A model generated the notes under the pieces. The model made no database searches. It worked only from the letters and a program-made list of their open reading frames with translations, and was not told the DNA's origin. Below, piece after piece: positions 45,355-54,890 of a stretch of DNA of 64,000 nucleotides (positions are counted from its first letter, which is position 1; the number at the start of each line of letters is the position of its first letter). The translations under genes were made by a program, and so were the position numbers. The stretch is from CAVWDU01 sp963840725 (lineage in GTDB: Bacteria > Pseudomonadota > Gammaproteobacteria > Pseudomonadales > Halieaceae): positions 1 to 64,000 of the forward strand of contig CAWIZY010000011.1 in NCBI GenBank assembly GCA_963840725.1. The letters are read 5' to 3'.

Positions 45355-45421
45355 ACCCGCCTTTTCATAGATCAAGTAGCAGGGACGCTAAGAGATTGAT
45401 ATAGGTTCCTGTAGGCTGTGG
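45355..45421. repeat. Dispersed repeat R2, copy 2
   Basis: Matches 39527-39594 in the same orientation through ACCCRC, TTTTCATAGAT, AAGTAGCAGGGACGC and GATATAGGTTCC blocks. It lies in the intergenic region between the metalloprotease terminator and the gene at 45564. Confidence 0.6.
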
Positions 45422-45461
45422 ATGGAGATGCCCAATTAGGTCGGTAAGTTCGCAGCTGTAA

Positions 45462-45556
45462 TGGGACAGTTTACGCAATTCAGTGTGCTCAAGCGCGACC
45501 TGTGGGCTAAACCCCGACTCTCTGCCGGCTGGCAGCGAATCAGTAAACTGTCCCCA
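45462..45556. repeat. REPIN-like inverted pair
   Basis: TGGGACAGTTTAC at 45462 pairs with GTAAACTGTCCCCA at 45543. GGGACAGTTTAC is a common REP motif of gammaproteobacteria and is usually moved by a RAYT. The 95-bp spacing fits a REPIN. Whether the RAYT at 41799 acts on it is not known. Confidence 0.65.
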
Positions 45557-45563
45557 CAAAGCC

Positions 45564-46127
45564 CTACTTGACGTTTACCTCGCGGAAGCGAAAGTAGAGT
45601 TCGTCGTAGTAGACGATGTTGCCCAACTCATCCGCTTCTAGCTTCAGCCGGGTTGAGTAGGGGCCTCCGGCCTTTTTGTATTTGCCTGTCCCGGGTAATA
45701 CAACGCCTTCCGTACCACCGATGAGGACAACGTCGCCGACTTTCGGCGGCAGCAGTGATTGGGGTATAAATGCCGCCGTGGGTTGGCTACCGTCCTGGCT
45801 TACCGTGTAAAACTGTCCGCCCCTGAGCTCGTAGATGATGAACTCCTCGAACTGGATGTAGGTCGTGTCGCCACCAAAGTTCTTGCCCCAGGTGTGGAGG
45901 ACGCCGATGGGACGGTTTTTCATGACGTCAGTCATCTCCAGCGTGACCAGTGGCACGCAGATCTCCTCACACCATTGCTCGAGCGCCGCAGGGGTCTCGC
46001 CATCGTAGCTGTTCGGTGCAGGTGCGCCTTCCACGATGGCCATTGAACCATTCTTGGGCCCTGCAATCGCACCAGCAGCGATGCTGCAGCAGGTGACCAA
46101 TGCGAAAACTGTTCCAATACGCTTCAT
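45564..46127 (-). CDS. Secreted protein of unknown function, 187 residues
   Basis: The ATG at 46127 follows GGAGA and begins a signal peptide (GTVFALVTCCSIAAGAIAG). The mature part has a conserved Cys pair (EQWCEEICVPLV), TWGKNFGGDTTYIQFEEFII and KVGDVVLIGGTEGVVLPGTG, then ends FRFREVNVK. The mixed beta pattern and cysteine pair suggest a small periplasmic or outer-membrane-associated domain. I do not recognise the family. The gene stands alone between the REPIN-like sequence and the cardiolipin synthase. Confidence 0.75.
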   Translation of the reverse strand: MKRIGTVFALVTCCSIAAGAIAGPKNGSMAIVEGAPAPNSYDGETPAALEQWCEEICVPLVTLEMTDVMKNRPIGVLHTWGKNFGGDTTYIQFEEFIIYELRGGQFYTVSQDGSQPTAAFIPQSLLPPKVGDVVLIGGTEGVVLPGTGKYKKAGGPYSTRLKLEADELGNIVYYDELYFRFREVNVK

Positions 46128-46431
46128 AATCTTCTCCAAATTCCATTTTCGAAAGTTTGACCAATCCGTGCCGTAACAATCTCGGCATATGTTAGTAGAT
46201 ACCAGTTTTTGGGTTTTGGCCAGCGGCGAATTGAATCGAGAAGAGAAGAAGCGCGGATTGCTATTCGCCGTCTCCTCGGCCGGCTTCGCCGCGCGGGGGA
46301 TTGTCGCGCGCATTTGACCGCGCTATGAATTCTGCCTGTAGTGGCAAGTTGGCCTGAGCATCTTGGCACAACATTGGCCCAAGCTGTTGATGGTTGTAGC
46401 CAAGTGGCATGCCCACGCTGCTGCAATCCGC

Positions 46432-47859
46432 TTAAAGCACCGGGCCCACAATAGCCAGGGTGTTGTTCCAGAGACGCTTGGTGCCAGGCCAGGCAGCGAC
46501 CTCCTCAGCGGTAACCTCCCTGCAGTCGGCCAGATACGCCTGCTGACGGCTACGCATCTCGGCGGTAACCGCTTCGTCACACAGCAATATGTTGTTTTCG
46601 TAATTCAGGTCAAAACTGCGCCGATCCATATTGGCCGAACCGATCAGCGTGATCTCACCATCCACAGTCATGGTTTTGGCATGCAGGATTCCCGCCTCGT
46701 ATTCATAGACCTTCACTCCGGCAGCCAGCAGATCTTCGTAGTAGCTCCTGCAGGTAGCCCCAACCGCGAAGTCGTCATTACGGGCGGGAAAAATGATTGA
46801 AGTCTCTACGCCGCGGTTTCCGGCGGCACAGATGGCGGCTTGCAGGGAATCCACCGGGACGTAATAGGGCGTGGTGATAAAGAGTTCGCGGCGAGCACTG
46901 TAGATCACCGTGTTAAACGTTTCTGGCACGGCGGAGTAGCGTGCGGTTGGGCCACTGGCGATCACCTGGGCGGGAAAGCCCGGTTCAATCGGCTCCAGCG
47001 GTTGCAGCAGGGTTTGCCTGATGTCTTCGTTGTTATAGGCCATCCAGTCAGTGGCGAACAAATGTTGGTTCTCACGCACGATAGGCCCGGTAAAGCGCAT
47101 AACTGCATCCACCCAGGGCGCGTATTTCGCTTTGGTCAGAAATTCGGGATCGGCGCAGTTTTGGCTGCCGCAGTAGGTCACCCGATTGTCAATGACCAGA
47201 ATCTTGCGGTGATTGCGCAGATCGATGCGCCCACTGAAAATTCGCAGTAGCGGGTTGCCCACTTGCAATACGCGACAGACATCAACCCCTGCCGTTTCGA
47301 GTTCTTTCCACAACGGCGATTTGATCAACAGGCGGGAGCCGATATCATCCACCATCGCCCGGCATGTAACCCCGCGGGCCGCCGCGCGTTTCAGCGCTTC
47401 GGCCATTTTTGCGCCGTTCTTATCTGGCATCCAGATGTAAAAAAGAAGATGTACATGGTGGGTGGCCGTATCTATGTCCGCCACCATAGCGTCAATGGCT
47501 GCATTGGAATCCGCCATCAAACTGGCCTGGTTGCCGCCAACTGGCGGGTATCCGCTTATTGACTCCCCCACTCTGAACAGCGACTGGTGGCGTGAGTGCA
47601 GCTCCGGTGCGAGTTCCTTTGCGTCCCAACCGGGTATTTCATCCACGCCCGGAATACCTGCCATTATTTGCTTCATTCTGGCGACGCGCTTGCGGCCAAT
47701 GTTGGTCTCTCCCAGCAACAGGTAGGTCACCACACCGACAAGGGGCAAGGCGAGAATGACCACTATCCAGGCGACCCGCGAGGCAGGATCCCGGTGCGGA
47801 CGTATTAAAACCCGCAGAATGACCAGTAGAGTGATCAGTACGTTAACAAGTATCAGCAT
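46432..47859 (-). CDS. cls: Cardiolipin synthase (phospholipase D superfamily)
   Basis: 475 residues. Two N-terminal membrane helices (LITLLVILRVLIRP and VAWIVVILALPLVGVVTYLL) anchor it to the inner membrane. Two HKD motifs follow: HRKILVID in the first PLD domain and HAKTMTVD in the second, near GSANMDRRS. It condenses two phosphatidylglycerols into cardiolipin plus glycerol. The length, helices and motif spacing match ClsA. The start codon is the first ATG of a hydrophobic N-terminus (MLILVNVLIT). It is transcribed away from the helicase gene with a 377-bp gap between, which should hold both promoters. Confidence 0.92.
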   Translation of the reverse strand: MLILVNVLITLLVILRVLIRPHRDPASRVAWIVVILALPLVGVVTYLLLGETNIGRKRVARMKQIMAGIPGVDEIPGWDAKELAPELHSRHQSLFRVGESISGYPPVGGNQASLMADSNAAIDAMVADIDTATHHVHLLFYIWMPDKNGAKMAEALKRAAARGVTCRAMVDDIGSRLLIKSPLWKELETAGVDVCRVLQVGNPLLRIFSGRIDLRNHRKILVIDNRVTYCGSQNCADPEFLTKAKYAPWVDAVMRFTGPIVRENQHLFATDWMAYNNEDIRQTLLQPLEPIEPGFPAQVIASGPTARYSAVPETFNTVIYSARRELFITTPYYVPVDSLQAAICAAGNRGVETSIIFPARNDDFAVGATCRSYYEDLLAAGVKVYEYEAGILHAKTMTVDGEITLIGSANMDRRSFDLNYENNILLCDEAVTAEMRSRQQAYLADCREVTAEEVAAWPGTKRLWNNTLAIVGPVL

Positions 47860-48236
47860 GCTTGTGTCCTCTGTGCTTCCATTGATTCACGTGGTGAAGA
47901 TGCGCGATAAACTCACCGTACAACTATTCTTCGCCAGTCTTGTGCAAGTTCTTGCAAGCCTGCCTGCAGCCGCCGTGGGCTGCCGGGTTCGCAGGCCTCG
48001 GCGCACAAGGGCAATCGCTATCCCGGGCGCTGGAGTAATGCCAGCTTAGCAGAGGGGACAGCGCAGACGCATTGCCCGGGCTCGAATTCTGCACCAGTAA
48101 TCACCCTGGCGGGTTAGAGCTGCCTCGTGGTGTCATTGGCCGACTACTCAGCAGCTGCCATGCTCGTTACAGCGCAGCACTATGGCTGTATACTTTGCGC
48201 CCGCTATCCGCACTCATTACCCGTAGGCTCCGTCTC
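47860..48236. other. Divergent promoter region between cls and the DEAD-box helicase
   Basis: About 377 bp with no gene I can support. The open frame that continues upstream from the helicase start has no start or ribosome site of its own. Confidence 0.5.
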
Positions 48237-50042
48237 ATGTCCTCTGACACCCAAGAAGTGACCAGCTTTGCAGACCTCGCACTGCCTGACACCCTGCAGG
48301 CTGGCCTGCGTGATGTGGGTTATGAAACCCCTTCAGCCATTCAAGCAAGCACCATCCCGGTGCTGTTGTCCGGTCGAGACCTGGTGGGGCAGGCCCAGAC
48401 CGGCACCGGCAAGACCGCGGCCTTTGCGCTGCCGGCCCTGGCTGGTTTGGATCTGGCCCGCAAAGAGCCTCAGGTGCTGGTGTTGGCACCGACCCGTGAG
48501 CTGGCGATACAGGTCGCCGAGGCATTCCAGAAGTACGCGCGCTATCTACCGGATTTTCGGATTCTGCCGCTTTACGGTGGCTCGGATTACAGCGGCCAAC
48601 TGCGTCAACTGAAGCGCGGCGTGCACGTTATTGTGGGCACTCCGGGTCGGGTCATGGACCACATGCGCCGCGGCACGCTATCGCTGAACACATTGAAACT
48701 GCTGGTACTCGACGAAGCGGACGAGATGCTGCGGATGGGTTTTATTGATGATGTGGAATGGGTCTTGACCCAAACCCCGCCGCAGCGGCAGATTGCCTTG
48801 TTTTCCGCCACCATGCCCGATGTGATCAGACGCATTGCCCGGCAGCATTTGAAGGACCCTGCCGAGGTCACTATCAAGATGCAATCTGTCGCCAACGAGT
48901 CCATCCGGCAGCGGGTCTGGATGATGGCCGGTGTGCACAAGCTTGATGCATTGACGCGAATACTGGAGGTGGAGGATATCGACGGGGTTATTGTCTTTGT
49001 CCGCACGCGCCTGGCAACCACCGAGCTGGCGGATAAATTGGCCGCCAGAGGCTATATAGCGGCAGCGTTGAACGGGGATGTGCCTCAAAAGCTCCGGGAA
49101 AAGACGGTCGAGAACCTCAAGAGCGGACAGCTGGATATTCTGGTTGCGACAGATGTGGCGGCGCGTGGTCTGGACGTGGAGCGTATCAGTCACGTGATCA
49201 ACTACGACATCCCCTACGACGTAGAAGCTTATGTGCATCGCATCGGTCGAACCGGCAGGGCGGGTCGGACAGGGGAGGCGATTCTGTTCGCCGCCAACAG
49301 AGAGCGGCGACTGCTGCGGGCAATCGAAAAGGCGACGGGCAAGTCGATACAGAAGATGGAGTTACCCAGCGCTGCCCAGGTCGCGGACAAACGGGCAGAT
49401 CGGTTCCGTCAGCGGATTACCGAGACCCTGGCCAGCCAGGATATCGAGGCGATGCAGCGCCTGGTCGTAAGCTATCAGCAGGAGCACGGCGTGCCGGTGC
49501 TGGACATTGCTGCCGCCCTTGGCGTGCTGGCTCAAGGCTTACAGTCAGCGTCGGGCAAGCCCGGCAAGTCCAAGTCTGAAAAGCCCAGGCCCGATAAGCC
49601 TGACCGGTCTGATAGGGCCGATAGGTCTGCCAGAAAAAGCATCCCGCCGGCCTCAACGAGAGACCCGCAGATCCGCGAGTTTGATGAAAAGCCCCACCGG
49701 GAAAAAAAGAAGAAGTTTGACAAGAGCAAACCGGGGGCGGGCATGGAGCGCTTTCGTATTGAAGTGGGACATAGCCATGAAGTGAAACCCGGGAATATCG
49801 TAGGCGCCATCGCCAATGAAGCGGATATCGATAGCCAGTACATCGGTCATATCGATATTTTTGACGATTACAGTACGGTCGATTTGCCCTCCGGTATGCC
49901 GGATGAAGTGTTTCGGCAATTGCAGGGTATTTGGGTGAGTGGTCAGCGGCTGCAGCTCAGTCGTATCGCGGGTGAGAAGCGGAAAACCAAGCGCAAGTCG
50001 GTCAAGAAAAAGCCGCGCAAGGACGGCAAGCCACGAGGCTGA
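48237..50042 (+). CDS. deaD: DEAD-box RNA helicase, DeaD/CsdA type
   Basis: 601 residues from the ATG at 48237, chosen because the family starts MSS...FADLALPDTLQAGL here; a longer upstream frame has no support. Motifs are complete: AQTGTGKT (53-60, Walker A), PTRELAIQ, LDEADEM (about 157-163), SATMP, ATDVAARGLDVE and HRIGRTGRAG. A basic linker with repeated KPxRPDKPD-like sequence precedes a C-terminal RNA-binding (DbpA/RRM-like) domain (EVGHSHEVKPGNIVGAIANE) and a Lys-rich tail. DeaD-type helicases unwind RNA in ribosome assembly and mRNA turnover, especially in the cold. The long linker suggests the DeaD group rather than RhlE or SrmB. Confidence 0.93.
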   Translation: MSSDTQEVTSFADLALPDTLQAGLRDVGYETPSAIQASTIPVLLSGRDLVGQAQTGTGKTAAFALPALAGLDLARKEPQVLVLAPTRELAIQVAEAFQKYARYLPDFRILPLYGGSDYSGQLRQLKRGVHVIVGTPGRVMDHMRRGTLSLNTLKLLVLDEADEMLRMGFIDDVEWVLTQTPPQRQIALFSATMPDVIRRIARQHLKDPAEVTIKMQSVANESIRQRVWMMAGVHKLDALTRILEVEDIDGVIVFVRTRLATTELADKLAARGYIAAALNGDVPQKLREKTVENLKSGQLDILVATDVAARGLDVERISHVINYDIPYDVEAYVHRIGRTGRAGRTGEAILFAANRERRLLRAIEKATGKSIQKMELPSAAQVADKRADRFRQRITETLASQDIEAMQRLVVSYQQEHGVPVLDIAAALGVLAQGLQSASGKPGKSKSEKPRPDKPDRSDRADRSARKSIPPASTRDPQIREFDEKPHREKKKKFDKSKPGAGMERFRIEVGHSHEVKPGNIVGAIANEADIDSQYIGHIDIFDDYSTVDLPSGMPDEVFRQLQGIWVSGQRLQLSRIAGEKRKTKRKSVKKKPRKDGKPRG

Positions 50043-50180
50043 CCTCCGTCCGGATGGCCCTTTGAATCCGTGCATACGCCTGCAATCGGTATACCGCAGA
50101 ATGCTGCGGGCCGGCCGGATGACAGAGAGATGTGCCTTGACTTGCGCGCCGGTGCCCGTCAGGCGCTGCGCAACAGCCAG

Positions 50181-53100
50181 CTAGGCAGCCTGAATCCGGC
50201 GACCCAGCGCAATGCGGTAAAAAACCGGAACGGCAACCAGCGTCAGCACCGTTGCGAACAAAAGCCCGCTCATAATGCAGACGGCCATTTCTCTAAAGAA
50301 GGCATCCGTCAGCAAGGGCGACATCCCGACCACAGTGGTGAGCGCCGCCAGCATCACCGGGCGCAAGCGGCTCAAACTGGCACTCATCATCGTCTCAAGG
50401 GTCGCGCTGTCTTCTTCCAGTCGTTTGTCTATTTCATCAACCAGCACTATACAGTTCTTGATCAACATGCCCGTGAGGCTGAGTACGCCAAGGAAGGAAG
50501 GGAAAGTGAGGGGCAGGTCGGTAATGATCAGGCCGATTGCCACCCCGCAGATGATCATCGGAACAGTCAGCCAAATGACAATGGGTTGCTTGAGTGCGCC
50601 GAACATCAGCACCGTTATAAAAAACATCAGGCCGAATGCCATGGGCATTCTGTCTGACAAGGCCTCATTGGCCTCCTTGTTAGACTCAAACTCTCCGCCC
50701 CATTCGCGAGAGTAGCCGGGCGGTAACTCGATGGATTCGACTGCCGGCCGCAGCTGTTCAAAATAGATGTTCACGTTGTGTCCCAGGGGTTGGTTGCCCT
50801 GGGCGGTTATGGTCCTGATCCGGTCACGTCGGTAAATTGTCGTGTTGGCCGGTTTAAGGGAAAGATCACTGACAACCTGGGTGATGGGCACATACCGGCG
50901 TTGTGACGAACTCCACACCTGTTTATGTTTGATGTTCTCGATGTCGGCGCGCTCGATGTCCGGAGCCCGGGCGATGATTGGCACCAGCTTGTCATCGTCC
51001 CGCAGCAGTCCGATAGTCAGGCCATTGGTGCCGTAGGCCAGTGAACGTGCCAGATCGTTCCGCGTGATACCCGCAACACGTGCGTTGGCGTCATTGAAGC
51101 CTGGCGACAGTTCCAGTGACTGGGCGCGCCAGTTGGTGCCGCGATCGATCAGGTTGTGAGCCAGGAATATCTGCAGGGTTTCGTCGGCGAGCTGACGCAG
51201 CACGACTTCATCCGGACCCGAATAGCGCATTTCAATTTTAGTGCCCTGGGTAGGTGAGAACTCTGCCCTGGAGATTTTGATCTCGGCATCGGGTCGCGCA
51301 CGGGTCAGGGTGTCTTTTGTCTGCTGCATCAAACTGTTCATCTGTTCCACCTCTGCAACCCGAATGATCAATCTCGCATAGGCGGGGTTGGGGAGTTCGG
51401 GTGACATGGTGGCAATGAAACGCGGTGACCCACGACCAACAAAGGCGCTGACCGACTCGATGCCCTCCAGCTCCAGAAGCTGGGCTTCCAGGGGCGCGAT
51501 ATCATCGGCAGTCGTCAGTATATCTGTGCCTTCCGGTAGCCGATAATCCACGTAAAACAACGGTGTATTATTGGTTGGGAAAAAACTGGTTTTGACGAAT
51601 CTCATTGAATAAAGGCAGGCAGCGGTGACCATTATTATGATGGCCGTTGTCAGCCATGCGCGGCGCAGACCAAAGTTGATCAGCAACTGGTAAGGTTTGA
51701 AGTACCAGGCGCTGTACAGCGCCTGGTCGGGTTCCGCGTTACCACTCTTGAGCAGATAACTGCCTAGCAGGGGTACGACGGTGATCGCCAGCACCCATGA
51801 CAGCAGCAGTGATACGGCCACAACCTGAAATAGCGAGCGAAGAAAATGGCCGCTGTTGTCGTCCGACAGGCTGATGGGAGCAAACGCCAGAATGCCAATC
51901 ACGGTGGCCCCGAGCAGGGCGTATTGGGTCCTCGCGACGGATTGTCCGGCGGCCTGCTGCGGGGTAAGGCCCTGCCTGACCCCCACCACCATGCCCTCGG
52001 CGATGACGATGGCGTTATCGACCAGCATACCCATTGCAATCATCAGGGCGCCGAGGGAGATACGCTGCAGTTCGACCCCCATCAGATACATGATCTCGAT
52101 CGTTCCCAGTACCGTCAACAGGAGAACGGCGCCAACGACAGTGCCTGCCCGCCATCCCATAAACAGGCACAGGGCGAGCACCACCGTAAACACGGACATA
52201 CCCAGATTCTTCAGGAAGTTACTGATCGCTGCGTTGACCACCACATGCTGGCGATAGATAGCTGTGTACTCAATGCCGACCGGTAGCTGTTGGAAGATCT
52301 CATTCATCTTCAGGTCAACCTGCTCACCTACAGCTACCACGTTTTGTCCGGGAGTGACGGACACGGATACGGTAAACACGGGCTCGCCGTTATATCGGAT
52401 CAGTTCGGGCGGGGTTTCAATACTGCTTCGCCTGATCGCCGCGATGTCACTCAGCTTGAGCATTTCGGTTGAGCCCGGGGTGCCAATTTTCATGTTTTCC
52501 AGCGACCCTACTGAGTTGACCGCTCGTGGCTGGGCGATGCGCAATCTGCGTCCATCAAAGGTGGCGGAGCCGGCGTCTACGACCTGATTTTCCGCCCCGA
52601 TTTGCTGCCCGATGTCCTGAATGGATAACCCCAGTTGGGTGAGCTTGGTGCCATCAAACTCTATGTAGACAGCCTCATAGGGGATGCCCAGGGTGTCTAT
52701 TTTGGCGACACCCGGAACCAACTTGAGCTGAGTACTGATATGCCTGCCCACGTCATGAATTTCGGCGTCTGAGTACCCGGGTGTTGTCACAGCATACAGG
52801 ATGCCATAGACGTCGCCGAAATCATCTTCTACATGCGAGCGGTCAACGCCCGGAGGCATGCGCATGTTCGCTTCGAGTACCCTGCGCCTGAGCTCATCGA
52901 AGACCTGCGGGGTCTCATCGGCACCGAAGTGTTCCAGTAGTTCGATCAAGATCTCTGACCGGCCGGGTAAGGACTTGGAAGTCATGTGGTCGATGGCGGC
53001 CAGTTCCTGCAGGGCGTCTTCCATACGTTCGGTGACTTCCATTTCGACCTCTGCCGCGGAGGCACCGGGGTAGGTGGTAATCACGTAGGCGCGCTTTATC

Positions 53101-53225
53101 GGAAAGGCAGGGTCCTCCAGGCGTCCAATGTTCTGGATGCCATGCATGCCGCCGGCAAGGCAGGCCAGGATGAGAAGCCAGCCGTAAAGCGGCTTCTCCA
53201 GTGTGTAGTGTGCAAGGTTAGCCAT
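50181..53225 (-). CDS. RND efflux transporter (AcrB/HAE1 family)
   Basis: 1014 residues, normal for the family. The first helix (YGWLLILACLAGGMHGIQNI) precedes the porter domain with YPGASAAEVEMEVTERMEDA. Helix 4 holds the proton-relay segment MGMLVDNAIVIAEGM with the key Asp. The second half repeats the layout with FGLMFFITVLMFGALK and the closing segments. It exports substrates across the envelope with the membrane-fusion protein encoded just upstream. Its start overlaps that gene's stop by 8 bp. No outer-membrane TolC-like gene is in the operon. The substrate is unknown. Confidence 0.92.
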   Translation of the reverse strand: MANLAHYTLEKPLYGWLLILACLAGGMHGIQNIGRLEDPAFPIKRAYVITTYPGASAAEVEMEVTERMEDALQELAAIDHMTSKSLPGRSEILIELLEHFGADETPQVFDELRRRVLEANMRMPPGVDRSHVEDDFGDVYGILYAVTTPGYSDAEIHDVGRHISTQLKLVPGVAKIDTLGIPYEAVYIEFDGTKLTQLGLSIQDIGQQIGAENQVVDAGSATFDGRRLRIAQPRAVNSVGSLENMKIGTPGSTEMLKLSDIAAIRRSSIETPPELIRYNGEPVFTVSVSVTPGQNVVAVGEQVDLKMNEIFQQLPVGIEYTAIYRQHVVVNAAISNFLKNLGMSVFTVVLALCLFMGWRAGTVVGAVLLLTVLGTIEIMYLMGVELQRISLGALMIAMGMLVDNAIVIAEGMVVGVRQGLTPQQAAGQSVARTQYALLGATVIGILAFAPISLSDDNSGHFLRSLFQVVAVSLLLSWVLAITVVPLLGSYLLKSGNAEPDQALYSAWYFKPYQLLINFGLRRAWLTTAIIIMVTAACLYSMRFVKTSFFPTNNTPLFYVDYRLPEGTDILTTADDIAPLEAQLLELEGIESVSAFVGRGSPRFIATMSPELPNPAYARLIIRVAEVEQMNSLMQQTKDTLTRARPDAEIKISRAEFSPTQGTKIEMRYSGPDEVVLRQLADETLQIFLAHNLIDRGTNWRAQSLELSPGFNDANARVAGITRNDLARSLAYGTNGLTIGLLRDDDKLVPIIARAPDIERADIENIKHKQVWSSSQRRYVPITQVVSDLSLKPANTTIYRRDRIRTITAQGNQPLGHNVNIYFEQLRPAVESIELPPGYSREWGGEFESNKEANEALSDRMPMAFGLMFFITVLMFGALKQPIVIWLTVPMIICGVAIGLIITDLPLTFPSFLGVLSLTGMLIKNCIVLVDEIDKRLEEDSATLETMMSASLSRLRPVMLAALTTVVGMSPLLTDAFFREMAVCIMSGLLFATVLTLVAVPVFYRIALGRRIQAA

Positions 53226-54267
53226 CGAAGGGCCGGACCTTCATGCCTGCTTGCAATTGGCCGGCGCCGGCTACCACGACCTGTTCGCCGTCTCTGAGGC
53301 CCGCCAGGACAGGTACGCCAGTGTGAACAGGTGCCCCGGTCTGGATGATGCGACGGGATATTTCACTGGTTTCGGGGTTATAGATCCAGACCGACAGTTC
53401 GCCGCCCGGCGTAGGCACTACTGCGGAGGCCGGGAGAATAAAACTGCTCTCGCTGTTATCCTTAATGAGTATCATCGCCGCAGCCGTCATGCCCGGCAGA
53501 ATATTCAGGTCGGCCGGATTATCCATGATGAAGGACACTTCGTAGGTTTGTGCCAGGGAATCCGCTTCGCCCCGGTTTTCATGGAAAGTGATATCAAACT
53601 GTCTGCCGGGCGCGAACGAAAACTGGACCCATGACCGCAGCAACTGATCTGGCGTCACGGTGGCCACCAGATTTTCGGTGATGCTCATGACCACCAACAG
53701 CTTGTTCAGATCCAGTAGCCTGACCACCGGAGCACCCGGGTTCACATTGACAAAATTGTCGACGTAGCGGCGCGATACATAGGCATCAAAGGGCGCGTAT
53801 ATCTTGCTTTCGTTGAGCCGCGCCCTGGCCTTGTCGAAGCGGACGCGCTGCAGTTCATAGTTGGTTTCGGCGTCTTCTACCTGGGATTTGGCAATGCCGT
53901 TATCTTTCAGGACTTCACGCTTACGGTCGAGGTCCTGCCGGGTGAGTTTCAGCTGTATTTCGGCCTCTCTCGCCACCAGACGAAAATCCGTGGGATCCAG
54001 GGCGGCGAGTAAGGTGCCCGCTTTGACTGTTTCGCCCTCGCGCACCGGGAACTGCTGTAGAGGACCACCCACTTCGAAGGACATGTCGATGGCCTGGAGC
54101 GCCTCGACGCGCGCGGTAAATACCAGCAGCTCCGAATCCGTGCTGCTTTCGACTGTCATCAGCTTGGCCGGCCGCACCTGCTGTGAGATCGGGTCTGGCG
54201 GCGAACGATCTGAGCATGCATTGGCGAGCATTACGGCTGCGGCGATAGCGAGGTGGAAAGTCTTCAT
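53218..54267 (-). CDS. RND membrane-fusion protein, lipoprotein
   Basis: 349 residues. The signal MKTFHLAIAAAVMLANACSD ends in a lipobox LANAC, so it is lipid-anchored at the inner membrane. The lipoyl-like domain is visible in DMSFEVGGPLQQFPVREGET, the hairpin in LKLTRQDLDRKREVLKDNGI and the beta-barrel in LNESKIYAPFDAYVSRRYVD. It links the RND pump to an outer-membrane channel. Its stop overlaps the RND start, and its start overlaps the TetR stop (ATGA), so all three genes are translated from one mRNA. Confidence 0.9.
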   Translation of the reverse strand: MKTFHLAIAAAVMLANACSDRSPPDPISQQVRPAKLMTVESSTDSELLVFTARVEALQAIDMSFEVGGPLQQFPVREGETVKAGTLLAALDPTDFRLVAREAEIQLKLTRQDLDRKREVLKDNGIAKSQVEDAETNYELQRVRFDKARARLNESKIYAPFDAYVSRRYVDNFVNVNPGAPVVRLLDLNKLLVVMSITENLVATVTPDQLLRSWVQFSFAPGRQFDITFHENRGEADSLAQTYEVSFIMDNPADLNILPGMTAAAMILIKDNSESSFILPASAVVPTPGGELSVWIYNPETSEISRRIIQTGAPVHTGVPVLAGLRDGEQVVVAGAGQLQAGMKVRPFDG

Positions 54268-54785
54268 TTCAGTTGCGCAGCCTCGCTCTCCAGATGGCGG
54301 GAAAACTGCTGGACCTGCCCTTCACTCATAGGATTGAGGTCGAACAATTCAAAGAATCGCAGGCCTTCATGGGCAAAAAAGAGCAGCAGACTTTCGTTAG
54401 TCGCCGTCTGCTCTTTGGAAATCTGCTCCAGCAGGTGGCGAATGTAATCGCGGGCCGGTTTCAGGAGCTCCCGGTCTTCGGCGCCAGCGGCCACCAGCGC
54501 CAGAAATGCGCGCTTTTCTGCGGGCGTGGTTTCCATGCTGAGCAGGGCCTGCAGAGTGCTACCCTGTTTTGCGTTGGCCTCAATGCGCGCCCTGATGGTA
54601 CCGATCAAGTGATCGAGCATGCTCGTCAGCAGCACTTGCTTGGAACCGAAGTGATACAACACCCCACCTTTAGAGAATCCGGACTTGGCGGCTACCGCGT
54701 CGATGGTCAGGTGATTGGCTCCGTCATCCTCAACGACTGCGAGCGCCGCCTCAAGGATTTGGGTCCGCTTGTTGTTGCTCCGCAT
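54264..54785 (-). CDS. TetR-family regulator of the efflux operon
   Basis: 173 residues. The N-terminal helix-turn-helix (NHLTIDAVAAKSGFSKGGVL followed by YHFGSKQVLLTSML) is clear. The C-terminal half is helical with ELLKPARDYIRHLLEQ and a short end. The gene is first in the TetR-MFP-RND operon, an arrangement that gives autoregulation with the pump. An inverted repeat lies just upstream (54801-54836) and is the likely operator. Inducer unknown. Confidence 0.9.
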   Translation of the reverse strand: MRSNNKRTQILEAALAVVEDDGANHLTIDAVAAKSGFSKGGVLYHFGSKQVLLTSMLDHLIGTIRARIEANAKQGSTLQALLSMETTPAEKRAFLALVAAGAEDRELLKPARDYIRHLLEQISKEQTATNESLLLFFAHEGLRFFELFDLNPMSEGQVQQFSRHLESEAAQLK

Positions 54786-54800
54786 GGCCTGTGTCCTTAG

Positions 54801-54836
54801 CTGTACCCGTTTAGCTATACCGTCCAGATGGTACAG
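54801..54836. promoter_or_regulatory. Inverted repeat, probable TetR operator
   Basis: CTGTACC and GGTACAG are exact complements, 22 bp apart, directly upstream of the tetR start. The spacing is wide for a single TetR dimer site, so two half-sites or a cooperative pair is possible. Confidence 0.5.
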
Positions 54837-54890
54837 TTAAGCATGCAGGCTGGCAACGCTCTGTTAAGGTTGGCATCAGTAGCTGAGGGT

